Positions 32,662 through 44,290 of a DNA stretch of 64,000 nucleotides are shown piece by piece. The notes under the pieces are model-generated. The model was not told where the DNA came from. It did not search any database and was given only the letters and a program-made list of their open reading frames with translations. The stretch is from Eunapius fragilis. Lineage: Eukaryota; Porifera; Demospongiae; Spongillida; Spongillidae. The translations under genes were made by a program, and so were the position numbers. Position 1 is the stretch's first letter, and every line of letters begins with the position of its first letter. The stretch covers positions 3,147,202 through 3,211,201 of the forward strand of contig OY811988.1 in NCBI GenBank assembly GCA_963681505.1. Reading direction: 5' to 3'.

Positions 32662-33983
32662 TAGGAGGCAATATACATTAAATGAAATGTGCTGTCTACA
32701 TTTATGTACATGTACTTTGCATGAGACGATGCCAGCAACACGTTTACTTGTTGCTTTTTACCCAATACCAACTAAGCCTATTCAATTAGTGTTAAATTTT
32801 TGAATACAACTAGTGCATACTTCAATAAAATATGCATAAAAATAAGTTGCATTGTACCATGGGGGTAGTGGCTGTGCTAAAACAAAGTCTTCAACTGTCC
32901 ATAGTTCGTCATGATGGCAATGAAGCTTAGTACAGGAGGGCACGGCTTGTAATGTGCTAGTTAGTCCTCCCATCACAATCACAGAGCCACAATACTCAAC
33001 AGCACAATGGGAATGAACTCCTTGTGGCAGCGTAACATCCAACTGGATTAGGAAGGGTATGCCAGTGATATATATTAATCTAACACATACATGTATAAGT
33101 ACACCCTGTACATTATTCATACACTTACCTTTTGAAATGACCACAGTTCAGTATCTAGTAAATAGCAGTCGTTCAATGCTGGATTTTCAGTTGAACAACC
33201 ACCAGTGATTAAGAGCAATAGGTGTCCTAATATTAAAGAGATGTAGAAATTCATGTGTATATAAAATTATTCCCACCAGTGGTATTTGGCACATCAGTGT
33301 AATTTGGCGCATGTGTGCACCATAGACCAATTGTGTCAAGTGTACTCCTTGATGTTTCGTTTTGCTGTTAGTAAAGACAGGGTAGGGACTTATATACATT
33401 TCTGTCGGTTGAACACGGTGAATTAGACAGAAACTAAGCTCCCTCCCTATGTGATTGGTTGTACAGCACGTGATTGCCATGTGAGTAGAGATTAAAATAG
33501 GATTTGTGTGGGGGTCATATTCAGTCTAAGTGTCGTGCACATGCTGTTTAAACCTTCTACTTTCGCTGCCACGCCCAGTGACAGGAGAGAACGAGGCGTC
33601 TGGAGGCGACGGGATGGCCCTGCTCCTACAAGGCTTGCGGCAGATGCAAGAGGAGTTAAAAGTGGTGCGACAGGGACACCCAGCGAAAAAATCTTATTGA
33701 TCTTGGCCATGATCTTGGCAATCTTGACCAATGCATCCTGACCAAGATTCAAGATTCTTGGCCATGATGTACTAAGATCTTGCCCAAGAAAATATTAAAC
33801 AATTTCAAAATTGGACTAAAATTAATCCACAGCAATAGCAAATTGAGGGATTGTGTCAAGACAGGCTACCAAAATCAAACGACATACTCAGAAAGAATAA
33901 TATTGTCCAAGATCATGGTCAGGATTCTTGTATGCAATCTTGACCAAGATTCCACACAAGAATATTGAGAATGATCGTGCCTC

Positions 33984-34672
33984 CTGGCCCCATCATCTCG
34001 CCTCCCATCATGCCTCCTTTGGGGCCTCCTTGCCCCTATATCTTGGCCACGATCTTGCCTCCTTTCCCCTAAATCATGGCCAAGATCTTACCTCCTTGCC
34101 CGTAGATCTTGGCCAGGATCTTGCTCTTTGATCTTGGCCATGATCTTGCCTCCTTGCCCCTAGATCTTGGCCACGATCTTGCCTCCTTGCCCCTCGATCT
34201 TGGCCACGACCTTGCCTCCTTGCCCCTAGATCTTATCCACGATCTTGCCTCCTTGCCCCTAGATCTTGGCCATGATCTTGCCTCCTTGCCCCTAGATCTT
34301 GGCCACAACCTTGCCTCCTTGCCCCTAGATCTTGGCCGCCTCCTTGCCTCCTTGCCCCTAGATCTTGGCCATGATCTTGCCTCCTTGCCCCTAGATCTTG
34401 GCCATGATCTTCCCTCTTTGCCCCTAGATCTTGGCCGCCTCCTTGTCCCTAGATCTTGGCCACGATCTTGCCTCCTTGCCCCTAAATCTTGGCCGCCTCC
34501 TTGCCCCTATAGATCTTGGCAGCCTCCTTGCCCCTAGATCTTGGCCATGATCTTGCCTCCTTGCCCCTAGATCTTGGCCATGATCTTGCCTCCTTGCCCC
34601 TAGAACTTGGCCACGATCTTGTCTCCTTGTCCCTAGATCTTGGCCACGATCTTGCCTCCTCTAGCCTCCTTG
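33984..34672. repeat. Left arm array of the 33-bp repeat
   Basis: About 20 copies of GATCTTGGCCATGATCTTGCCTCCTTGCCCCTA. Flanking sequence from 33695 also carries degenerate GATCTTGGCC motifs. As the period is a multiple of three, frames read as repeats such as DLGHDLASLPL; these are not proteins. Confidence 0.9.
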
Positions 34673-37250
34673 ACCATTATGGAAAAAGATTCGTGATTCT
34701 TGATTTCAAAATTCCATGCAATGTCTTTAGTAACAAAGTAATTTCTCATCAGACTGCATGCATACCTTGCATGGTGCATGGTTTAACCCGTTTTTGATTT
34801 GTCGCCCATGCATGCAGAACATTTATCGCACTGTACATATTAGGTGGCATCCAGTGTTGTATACAGATATCATACACAAGATACAAAATGCATTATAAAG
34901 ACAGTTGCACAATCTATAATAATTGCATACAGATATTAAGCTTTAATGACGTTCACAGTCTATTTCTGTGCTTTCAACATCTGCATGACAGACCATACAA
35001 GTTCATGTACCAGTGTTTATATGTTAGGACCACCAATGTATATGTAATTGTACGGGCACGCATTCCATTGACAGGGTCTACACACACCTTATGAACTTCA
35101 TTAACCGATTACCGGCCAGATTAATTATCCGCAATTGCGCACCCGGCCGTAAATTTTTTCGTAACTTTTAACGGGCGAGGGTCGACTGGCATAGGCCTAT
35201 AGGAGCCGAAGAAAGCAAAATGTGTATCGGCAAGTAACATTCAGCTATTCCCCGGCATATTTTGGTATCCGTGTTTGGTCACGATCGCTGGTTTTGTAAC
35301 GGTCGCGTGAGTTTACACAATACACAATATGATACTACTTTAGCAGACACAAAGATCCATTTCTTCAGTCGGAATATGAAGTAAGTGGACCTTTCTAGTG
35401 TTTCTTGTAATAAAAGGTATGGCTTTCTCATGCTAGTGAACGAAAAACGTTAGCAGCAGCTACATTATTTCGAGGTATGTTCTAATTGATGCGCGCATGC
35501 TGTTTCCTGTTTGAGAATCTGCACCCATGTTGTTGATGAATTGTGGATGGTGTGTATAGCTATGGGGAGGGTTTTAGGTTGTGTTCAAGTGCTGCTGGCT
35601 TGGTTGGTACATGTATGTGGTGCTGAGTCTAGTATTGGTGAGTGGAAGCGTATGTGTGGTTTGCGATGCTGGAGGCTGGTAGGTAGTGTATGAGTATTGA
35701 GACTTTTGGAGGAGGGTGTGTGTGGGTATGTGAGTATTGAGGCTTATAGGGTGTTGTGTTGGAGGATTGTAGGGTTTGTGGGTGTCAAAGGCTTGTAGTG
35801 TTAGTGTGTGGGCTTGTAGGGTGTGTGGGTGTCGAAGGGTTGAAGTGTGTGGGTGTTGGAAGCTTGTAGGGTGTGTGTCGAAGGCTGTTAGTTTGTGTGT
35901 GTCAAAGGCTTGTGTGTCTGGGAGGTTGAAGGCTTGTAGGGTGTGTGTGGGTGTGAGCATTGCAGTGTGCGTAGGTGTTGAGCGCTGCCGTGTGTGTATG
36001 TAGGTTGTGGGTGTCGAAGGCTTGTAGGGTGTGGGTGTTGAAGGCTTGTAGGGTACAGGTGTTGAAGGCTTGTAGTGTGTGTGGGTGTTTGAGGCTTAGG
36101 TGGTTGGAGGCTTGTAGGGTGTGTGTCAAAGGGTTGTAGGGTGTGTGGGTGTCAAATATTTTTAGGGTGTCGAAGGGTTGCAGTGTGTGTAGGTGTCGAG
36201 CATTGCAGTGTTGGAGCTTGTACGGTGTGTGCGTCGAAGGCTTGTAGGGTGTGTGTGACGAAGGCTTGTAGTGTGTGTGGGTCTGTGAGGTTTGTAGGGT
36301 GTCAAAAGCTTGTTGTGTGTGGGTGGTTTGAGGCTTGTAGATGTATATGTATGTATGTAGTCTCGTATATGCATTATATTGTGGTCTTTTCATGCAATAA
36401 TTAATTCAAATGCAGGTATACGATGACTTCAGTTACATGTTTATCTTTATTTGTAGGGATGTAATGATGAGCTGAGACGTATACGGGTTGCAGTGGAAAG
36501 TATTTTAGCACACCTTATCGCAAACAGCCAGCCAGCCAAATAAAGGTATAAGTACCTCTAACGGGTGAAAGATATAATACTAGGCACATTTTTTGTAGGA
36601 ATTGGAGGACCCACACTGGCCTGTGATGTACAGAAATGTAATCAACAATACCCAGCTAGCCCTGCTCCCATGGAGATACTGCCAGATGCGCAACCAGCAG
36701 GTCCATCAGGTTCAAGTCACTCACCAGAGTACTTTTTGACTGTAAGTTAATATCAGTACAAAATGAATGTAGACATTGACATAGGAAAGTGGTGTAAATT
36801 TATTGAATCTGAGAGGGACTGATATAAAATAAAAAAAGCGCTCAGCCTACTAGATACTCTATACACTGATGAGGTGAAAGCATCGTTTGTCCCAGTGGGA
36901 AAATCAACGATAAGTTTGAAACCACCATTGTCCCAATGCAGCTACTTGATGGTTTATATTTTTTGCATGGATGCATTTGTTTTCATGCCCCACCTCGCCA
37001 GATATTTTACCCATTTGTGTTGCCTGCATATCACTCCACAGATTGCTTAAGAAATAAATTTGGAGAAAAAGACAATGCTACCAGCAAACGAAAATCTTGC
37101 AATCAGAAGTGCAGAGACAAAGTAAAAACAAAAGTAAAGGGACAGTACATAAGTGATGTGTGTTTCTTTTTGTTAAATATAATAACCTTGCCCATTTCTT
37201 GTGTCAAAGAGGGCAGGATGAAATTATAGGTTCGATCTTAGCGCGAGATT
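34673..37250. other. Core of the foldback element
   Basis: 2.6 kb between the two arrays. It contains a G/T-rich irregular minisatellite (about 35700-36345) and two short plus-strand exon-like blocks. One is 36458-36538 (GCNDELRRIRVAVESILAHL) after a TTTGTAG acceptor and before GTATAAG. The other is about 36600-36750 (PTLACDVQKCNQQYPASPAP in one frame) before GTAAGT. A basic open frame follows at 36936-37229. None was recognised, and no transposase motif was found. Confidence 0.5.
35700..36345. repeat. G/T-rich minisatellite, about 24-26-bp units
   Basis: Irregular repeats of GTGTGTGGGTGTCGAAGGCTTGTAGG with many length variants. Very strong strand bias (G/T on plus). The minus strand reads Thr/His/Pro-rich open frames that are artefacts. 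Confidence 0.85.
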
Positions 37251-38095
37251 GTGCCTAAAGATCTAGGGCAAGGAGGCAAGATCATGGCCAAGATCTGCAG
37301 GCAAGATCATGGCCAAGATCTAGGGGCAAGAAGGCAAGATCATGACCAAGATCAGGGGCCAAGGAGGCAAGATCATGGCCAAGATCTAGGGGCAAGGAGG
37401 CAAGATCATGGCCAAGATCTAGGGGCAAGAGGCAAGATCTAGGGGCAAGGAGGCAAGATCATGGCCAAGATCTAGGGGAAAGCAGGCAAGATCATGGCCA
37501 AGATCTAGGGCAAGGAGGCAAGATCATGGCCAAGATCTAGGGGCAAGGAGGCAAGATCATGGCCAAGATCTAGGGGCAAGGAGGCAAGATCATGGCCAAG
37601 ATCTAGGGGAAAGCAGGCAAGATCATGGCCAAGATCTAGGGGCAAGGAGGCAAGATCATGGCCAAGATCTAGGGGAAAGCAGGCAAGATCATGGCCAAGA
37701 TCTAGGGGCAAGGAGGCAAGATCATGGCCAAGATCTAGGGCAAGGAGGCAAGATCTAGGGGCAAGGAGGCAAGATCATGGCCATGATCTAGGGGCAAGGA
37801 GGCAAGATCATGGCCAAGATCTAGGGGCAAGATCGTGGCCAAGATCTAGGGGCAAAGAGGCAAGATCATGGCCAAGATCTAGGGGCAAGGAGGCAAGATA
37901 GTGGCCAAGATCTAGGGGCAAGGAGGCAAGATTGTGGCCAAGATCTAGGGGCAAGGAGGCAAGATCGTGGCCAAGATCTAGGGACAAGGAGGCAAGATCT
38001 TGGCCAAGATCTAGGGGCAAGAAAGCAAGATCTTTAGGAAAGATCTTGGGGCAAGATGCCAAGAATTTGGCCGCCAAAATCTTGCTATCTTGACC
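37251..38095. repeat. Right arm array of the 33-bp repeat (inverted)
   Basis: About 25 copies of AAGATCATGGCCAAGATCTAGGGGCAAGGAGGC, the reverse complement of the left array, with some partial units (for example near 37430 and 37745). Confidence 0.9.
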
Positions 38096-39835
38096 TTGGG
38101 CATGATCTTGGCCAAGATCGGCCAAGATCGTGCCCAGGATTTTTTCGCTGGGCAGGAGGAGACAAGCCAATGGCTCTCTATGCAGTCCCATAAGGAGAGC
38201 TACATGTACTTGTTTAAGAAGAAGGGCAACGGGTGCCAGTTTAATGCAAACCAGCAAGTGACGGATCGTCTGGCGGTGGTGGCGAGCTGTCTCCATTGGG
38301 TGGTGGCAATTGGCACGTCGAGGAAGGAGCAGCTGGAGCGCACAAAGCGAGAAACCGTCGAAGGTATGTCCTTCCTCACCCGCAGACAAAAGGCTCATCA
38401 GGCTGGCGGATTGTTCCGAGTCAGGATGGGCTGTTGATGAGGAATATGATGCAGATGCCCTAGCCGACAACTCGAATGACGAGCGGAAGAACGAAAAAGT
38501 GGTGGAAAAGAAGTTGGCCAAGTGAGGGGAGGTGCAGGAGGGGAAGCAAAGAGCAGGGGTTGCCACGAGGGATGCGACAGAGTCCGTAAGGCAGACCTTA
38601 CCAGCGTTGCAACCCAAGATCCCTTTCATGGAGCCCAAGGCTGGAGGCAGTAGGGCTGCCAGAGCTACACGTAGATTCCCGGTGGGATCCTGTTTTAATT
38701 GTGGTGACCCTGGCCACTTCCAAAGGGAGTGCCCAAAGATGGCGCCCCCAAGGTTAGAGTATAGTTGTATGGAGCATGTGGTCATGGAGGGTGTTGATGG
38801 ATGGAATGTATCACCTGGTGAAGACAAATGCATCTCTAATACATATAGATGTTGGGAAACCCAAGAGGGAGATACAGGTATTGGTTCTGTAAGGGGACAT
38901 TTGGTTGCATGTGTTTTGTACTGGGAGGAGGTACTATGTGCACCCCTATGGGTGTTGGAAACACTTAGGAATGGGTATGTTCTACCCCTCTATTCAGAAC
39001 CTACTCCCTATGCACGTCCTAACCAGTATTCTGCTCAGGTAGAGGTAGAATTTTTTACAAATGCAGTAGCAGAATTGCTAAATGGTGGGTACATTGAGAA
39101 GATAGCTGAGCTGCCAGTTGTGTGTAGTCCATTTATCAGTAGTTACTAAGGGAGTGGGTAAAAAACGACTGGTAGTTAATCTACAGCATGTTAATCGCTC
39201 TCTTGGAGACAAAAGTTCAAGTATGAAGATTTGCGTGTGGCAATGATGATGTTCCTACAAGGTGAGTGGATGTTCTCATTTGATTTGAAATCTGGTTATC
39301 ATCACATTGATGTGGCTGTGTCATCGTAAGTACCTGGGTTTTGAATGGGGGGGGGGGGGGGGGGGGGGGGGGAGGAGGAGTTTTTACATATTTGTTGTCG
39401 GGTTGCCCTCAGCTCCGTAGGTGTTCACTAAGATGATGGGTCCCTTGGTCCGGCTATGGTGCAGTGAGGGGTTAAAGGCAGTCGTGTATCTTGACAATGG
39501 CATTGTAGCAGTACCTGATAAGGCTAGTGCATTTACTGCCAGTGACTGGGTCAGGGCCACATAATATAAGGTGGGATGGGTTTGTAATGATGTTAAGTCC
39601 ACCTGGGGTGCCAATGCATAGGTTGTCATGGTTAGGATTCACAATAGGTTTAGAGTTGGGGTTAATCATGGTGCCTGACAAAAAGATTGAAGCCTTTGAG
39701 AGAAAATTGCTTACAGCTATGGAGCAACCAAAGCTCAAGGCTAGGATTATAGCAAGTTTGGTGGGTAAAAAGTCTCAAGCGTTGGTAAGTGGCCAGATTC
39801 ATGACACATGCTTTAAATGCACTGCTGTTAACTAG

Positions 39836-41058
39836 ACAAGCATGGTGCGATATGTTCCCTTTAAAATCGGAGGTGTACATCCATGTGTATACAAAATGAA
39901 AGGCCTGGCTTGGAGTAATGTATTATGGCCAGGGTGCATTCATCAGCAACAGTTGAGGAGACTGTGATTACTTATCAACAAGTATATTTGTGATCAGTAG
40001 TTACTCCAAAACTGAATAAATCAACACATCACTACCCTTGACACAATCAAAGACTACCACCAGATCATTTGGCTGGAGGAACAAATACATGAAGTGTAGT
40101 GATTGTGTATTGTTTTGGTACATGCGTGCAGCAGAGACTGGGCACTAGGGATATTGTGTGAAGTGTCGTGCTTCTTGATGCACATATCAAGAAGCACAGC
40201 TGTTAGTAAAAGACTGCAACATCTTACAACAATAAATGAAGTGCATGTATACATGTACATACATGTACATGTACATGCAGATAACTGCAGTTAGTGTATT
40301 ATGCTAACAGTGGGTGGAAGGACGAGGCATAAGCAAAAATGCCTTCAAAATGTTTGGAATATTAAAAGTACATGTACATGTACATGTAAAAAATGTGCAT
40401 GAAGTGGCAAGAACTGAGCTGCAGCATGACAAATCTTCTCTTCAATACAGGTACAGGAGTAGCAGCAATAGTGGTATAAAAATGAATGAAACAGCCTTAC
40501 ATTTACCCCATGTATACTACAACATCATACATGCATAAACTGTTTCATTGATTGACAATTGTTCATACACAGCTAATTTTATTGAATAGAATCTTTTTAT
40601 TCAGTTCCCCCAATTTGAAGAATAGAAACATACTTTAAGTCAACTATGCATACTGTACATGTATACATGTATACCACCTATTCAATATCCTTCAGGTTGC
40701 TGGGAGGAAGGGTTGCCTAATGTAAGCCTGAATAAATACATGTAGTTGAAATCGCCTTTCTAAGTACTGAGATAATAACACAGGTCATCAAGCTTAGTCA
40801 AAGATCAGAAATCTTCAAATGCATGTTATTATTAAGATTATCTAGAGATCAGAGAATGGTGAGTTATCCTTTGAATAGTGATTGGGTGGGGACATGGCTG
40901 AACAAAATAATAGCCATCCCACCACTGAATGCTTTTTCATCTGCAACCATGCAATCTGTTCTTGTACATGTAAATGCACATGTATATAAAACCACACCAC
41001 TGATATTACCAAATTACATGTACCCCCCTCAGATATATGAACATGTGTTGGAACTAAC
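39836..41058. other. Intronic stretch rich in TACATGTA
   Basis: Within the LCMT2-like gene's long intron. There are runs of overlapping TACATGTA/GTACATGTAC at about 40250-40285 and 40366-40388. No gene recognised. Confidence 0.45.
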
Positions 41059-41404
41059 CATTGTTGGCAGAGATAGGTGTTGCTGTGTGACGCCATCTTG
41101 GCTCAGGACTACCATCAATCTCCAACTTCTTCCATTCACCACTATCTTGTTTTATACTCAATATATGACAGCATCCGTTGGCTTTGGCAGGTGAGAGTCG
41201 ACCACCATATAATAATATTCTGTTGCCATGAAGTCCTACTGTAGTGTGATACATTAATTTCCCTGTTGGAGTAAAATGCAATGTTTCACATACTTGTAGT
41301 CAAATTGAATTTGCAACAATAAAAGTGGCAGAAATGGTGTTGTAACATAAAAGTAATACAGATTCTCACATTGCCCAACACATACATGTAGGACAGCAAT
41401 AGTC

Positions 41405-41440
41405 AGTAGCGGATCTGGGGGGGGGGGGGGGGGGGGGGGT
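41405..41440. repeat. Fragment of the GCGGATC(C)-poly(G) repeat family
   Basis: AGTAGCGGATCTGGGGGG followed by a long G tract. Resembles the left end of the elements at 59,484-59,759 and the 55,500-55,580 fragment. Confidence 0.45.
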
Positions 41441-43372
41441 TGGGAGGTTCACTCCCCCTCCCTCTAAGCCCTTCTACAATATCATTCACAGCAATCTGGA
41501 TTGATAATCATTTCAGACCCCCCTCCTCCCCTGCCATGCCACATCGTACATGTACATAACCCCCCCCCTCTCCCCCTAATATACTAAGAACAGTGTAAAA
41601 ATTGTTATGCATTGGCATAAAATATATGCTATACTAACATTTATCACTCCACCCAATACACATTGTAGACATTCATGAATTTTGAGTCCCATACATTAAA
41701 AAATGGGCTAGAGTTGGAATTGCTATAGACAAAGTACTGTAGCACCCACATCAGTCTTCAAATGTTATATTAGTCATACTTACATGTATTTCTGTGCAAA
41801 TGAAATATTAAAAGTTTGCATCAGTAGGTTTATGTTGGACATGTGGAAATCTTGATTATTTTGGGTACATACAGAAATGAATAATTCCCTCTGAATTGAG
41901 TTGCTTGGTTTTGTTTGAACCATCTAATAAAGTAGGTGCTTTGAAATGAGAACGATTTTTACGACTGCTTTGGAAAGAATTCACTGGTTTATACGAGCCC
42001 TCGAAATCAGGACACATACATGTAGATAAAGGTTACCTTTAGAAGTGCTGTACTTTTCATTTGACTTGTTATTAAGTAAAGAAGTATATAGTACAGGTGA
42101 CTGCGCCAGGCTATGGCTGCATTTACAGAGTTGTACACTGGTAATGTATGAAGTCCTCGAGAGCGTCCTAAACTGCTGCAGCAACCAAGGCAAACACCAT
42201 ATTTATATTTAAACTAGTTCCACATCTCATTTACAGTTTATTGCTCAGCCAAAAGGTGCATCTATAACCCAGCTATGTGAAGATACTTCGGAATTGCTGT
42301 TAAATAAGTTATACAATTGTTATGAATAGCTAAATCAGAAGTGAATACAATGCATACAGTGACATGTATACACCAGGGATCACACGACGTTAAACCCGGC
42401 TGGTGCTAACACATTCATGCATGCACATTTACATTACATACATGTAAATGTACATGTAGTCATATAAGTGGATATATAAATATATATATATATGATCATT
42501 CACAACACAATCTATAATTGTATACATGTTCGTAAATTATGATACCAAATGATGTGCTCCATACTGTTAGAAATGTAGTCGTGCGTAAATTTCTTTAGCC
42601 AGAAATGGTATGTTCTTAAAGTGCATTGATCCACTGGTTCTTGACGTGTTTTTAGAAGTGATCAGCACTCCCTACAGATGCTGTCGAACACAATGACCTA
42701 CTAGAATTTTAGTGGTAATGATGCAAAATGATTTTGATACCCAATAGTTTGCAAAATATAGAGCACATACATGTAAACTAACTTTTTAGCTAGCCTTTTA
42801 AGTGAGCACTTCAAGATATTGACTATCGCCATGTCTCAAGCGGTTAAAAACCCGATGTAACTAGTGTTCAGAATACATTTGGTGGAAGAAAGGAAAAGTA
42901 AATAGTAGCTTATGTAACCATACTTCCGTTTATACGCAAATACTTTAATAGACGGTGGCAGAGTCCAGAGGTCAAGGATTATATATTGACTATTAGGCTT
43001 GGTGATGACATTAGTCAGATAGTGATCATGTCCAGAAAAAAAAGTGTACAATTTTAAGTTATGAGTTTGACCCGCTGTCTTTGAGGACATAGCGTGCCTC
43101 AACCATAACACCTGCCATGTAGAAACAATGTAAACATGTGAGCGGGTCAGGTAGAAACGACATGTTTCCCCCTCAGAATTCAAAATTAAGTTTTCTCTTG
43201 AAAACCCTTCCTTTGGCATCCGAAGAATTGGATTAAAACCCCCCCAAAATCCTTGGAGAACCCTATCAGAGAGATCATATCTAGACCTTACTCCTGTGGC
43301 GAGTCTTAATTTTGCAACCCCAGAAGTTGTCCCTGGTCATTATTGTCTAACAAACACAACGCTTATTCCAAT
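41441..43372. other. Intronic stretch, nothing recognised
   Basis: Within the intron between Kelch exons (41,263-45,600). Contains an AT dinucleotide run near 42476-42493. A 127-codon minus frame at 42,836-43,219 was inspected; it has no recognisable domain and the flanking Kelch exons join without it. Confidence 0.4.
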
Positions 43373-44290
43373 TCACACTCTCCAATGTTGGTAATCTGCA
43401 TCAATAAGGCATGCTAAACTGTCTTTCAGGCCAACCAACTCCTGCATGTCTGATTGTGAGGGTTTCTCCACAGCAATCAGCTCCTGAATTCTTTGCCAAT
43501 CTGACTGGCTCTGTTGGCGATGATGCTTGTACTCATCAATGCAACCTTGAGCAGTCGCTTTGTGAGATACCAGAAGCTGCTTATAGCTCTCTCCGAGGTC
43601 TTTCTGCTGCTGCAAAGCTGTGGTGTCTGCATTTTCTGATTCCGCCATTCAATTTGCTGTAGTTTGGACTTGGCTGATCTCCACTTTGCACAGGTCACAA
43701 TAGTCTGGACAAATGGCAGTCTTTGGGCGCTCCTTTTTCAGCCATTCACGCGCAGATGTGTTCCCAACAGTTGGTAGGTTGTTGGCCTTTTGTGCCAAGT
43801 TTTAAGTAACCCACAACAGAATGTCATACCTTCATCTCATATATTTGGTCATCCTTATCGGCGGTGCGGAAGTGGTGTCAAAATAATACTCAGGAGATGA
43901 ACTCCCAACTCTGCGGCATGCGACGCATCAAAAACTAGGCTGTCATATCAGGCCTGGTACTCAGCTGGCAGCTAGCTCCTCTTCACCTTGCGTAGTCTGG
44001 CCAAACATTTCTCCGAACACCAAGAACAGAGACAACGCAAGCAGTAATTTCCACTTGCATCAAACATGTTGGCCAGCAGCCTGGCATTCTACCTTTGGCC
44101 TTATATCGTTGCCTCTTCTTCAGCACTGTGCCAGTGACCTTCATTGCTTTGAAAGCCTGCTTGTGTGCTCACAAAGCAACTGTACAGGCAAAGCTCTTTT
44201 TCTTCTTTGCTGCTGGCTGTAGTACATGCCTCCTGATCTCCTGCGCATTCACTCTTCGAGTCAGACCCATGATCAGTCGACATCATGTCT
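43373..44290 (-). pseudogene. Decayed mobile-element protein fragment
   Basis: Minus-strand blocks in several frames: KEEKELCLYSC/CAHKQAFKAMKVTG (about 44200-44130), RMPGCWPTCLMQ (about 44085), AREWLKKERPKTAICPDYCDLC (about 43755-43690), then a clean 91-codon frame (ALQQQKDLGESYKQLL ... SQSDWQRIQELIAVEKPSQS) that is coiled-coil-like. The REWLKKERPKTA-CP motif followed by a coiled coil recalls an element-derived family seen in cnidarians and other marine invertebrates (recalled, unsearched). Stops and frameshifts throughout. Confidence 0.45.

Larger units (their letters stand above)
33679..38152. mobile_element. 4.47-kb foldback element with 33-bp tandem-repeat arms
   Basis: Termini CCCAGCGAAAAAATC (33679-33693) and GATTTTTTCGCTGGG (38138-38152) are perfect inverted repeats, with CA on each outer side (33677-33678, 38153-38154). 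Inside each terminus lies an array of the same 33-bp unit in opposite orientation (33984-34672 and 37251-38095), enclosing a 2.6-kb core. Removing the element plus one CA restores an uninterrupted retroelement gag frame, which supports a genuine insertion. The layout of tandem-repeat arms around a core resembles Drosophila FB and sea-urchin TU foldback elements (family knowledge), but the 2-bp duplication is atypical for those. Confidence 0.75.
33560..39835 (+). pseudogene. DIRS-like retroelement gag-RT remnant, split by a foldback insertion
   Basis: Gag begins at about 33560 (GDGMALLLQGLRQMQEELK) and stops at 33678; it resumes in the same frame at 38153 (QEETSQW ... FKKKGNGCQFNANQQV). It then passes through frame changes (ADCSESGWAVDEEYDADALAD) to a CCHC zinc knuckle CFNCGDPGHFQREC (38691-38732). 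RT blocks follow: VEFFTNAVAELLNGGYIEK, KKRLVVNLQHVNRSL, MFSFDLKSGYHHIDV (39272-39313), a G tract (39348-39372), then VFTKMMGPLVR, AVVYLDNGIVAV (39481-39510) and WLGFTIGLELGL. The catalytic YLDD is YLDN here (AAT at 39496-39498). The RT wording is of the DIRS-like type (recalled); no tyrosine recombinase was seen. Multiple stops and frameshifts make it inactive. It lies in the 33,227-41,058 intron of the LCMT2-like gene, on the opposite strand. Confidence 0.65.

Noticed and set aside
34069-34797. Open frames made of DLGHDLASLPL repeats, and mirror frames at 37,505-38,833
   Set aside because: The 33-bp array has a period divisible by three and no stop, so it reads open by chance. The arrays are the arms of a foldback element.
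35574-36404. Thr/His/Pro-rich minus frames and Cys/Val-rich plus frames
   Set aside because: Low-complexity G/T-rich minisatellite; no conserved domain.
42836-43219. 127-codon minus-strand frame as an extra exon of the LCMT2-like gene
   Set aside because: The neighbouring Kelch exons (45,601-45,773 and 41,059-41,262) join in phase without it, and it has no Kelch motif.
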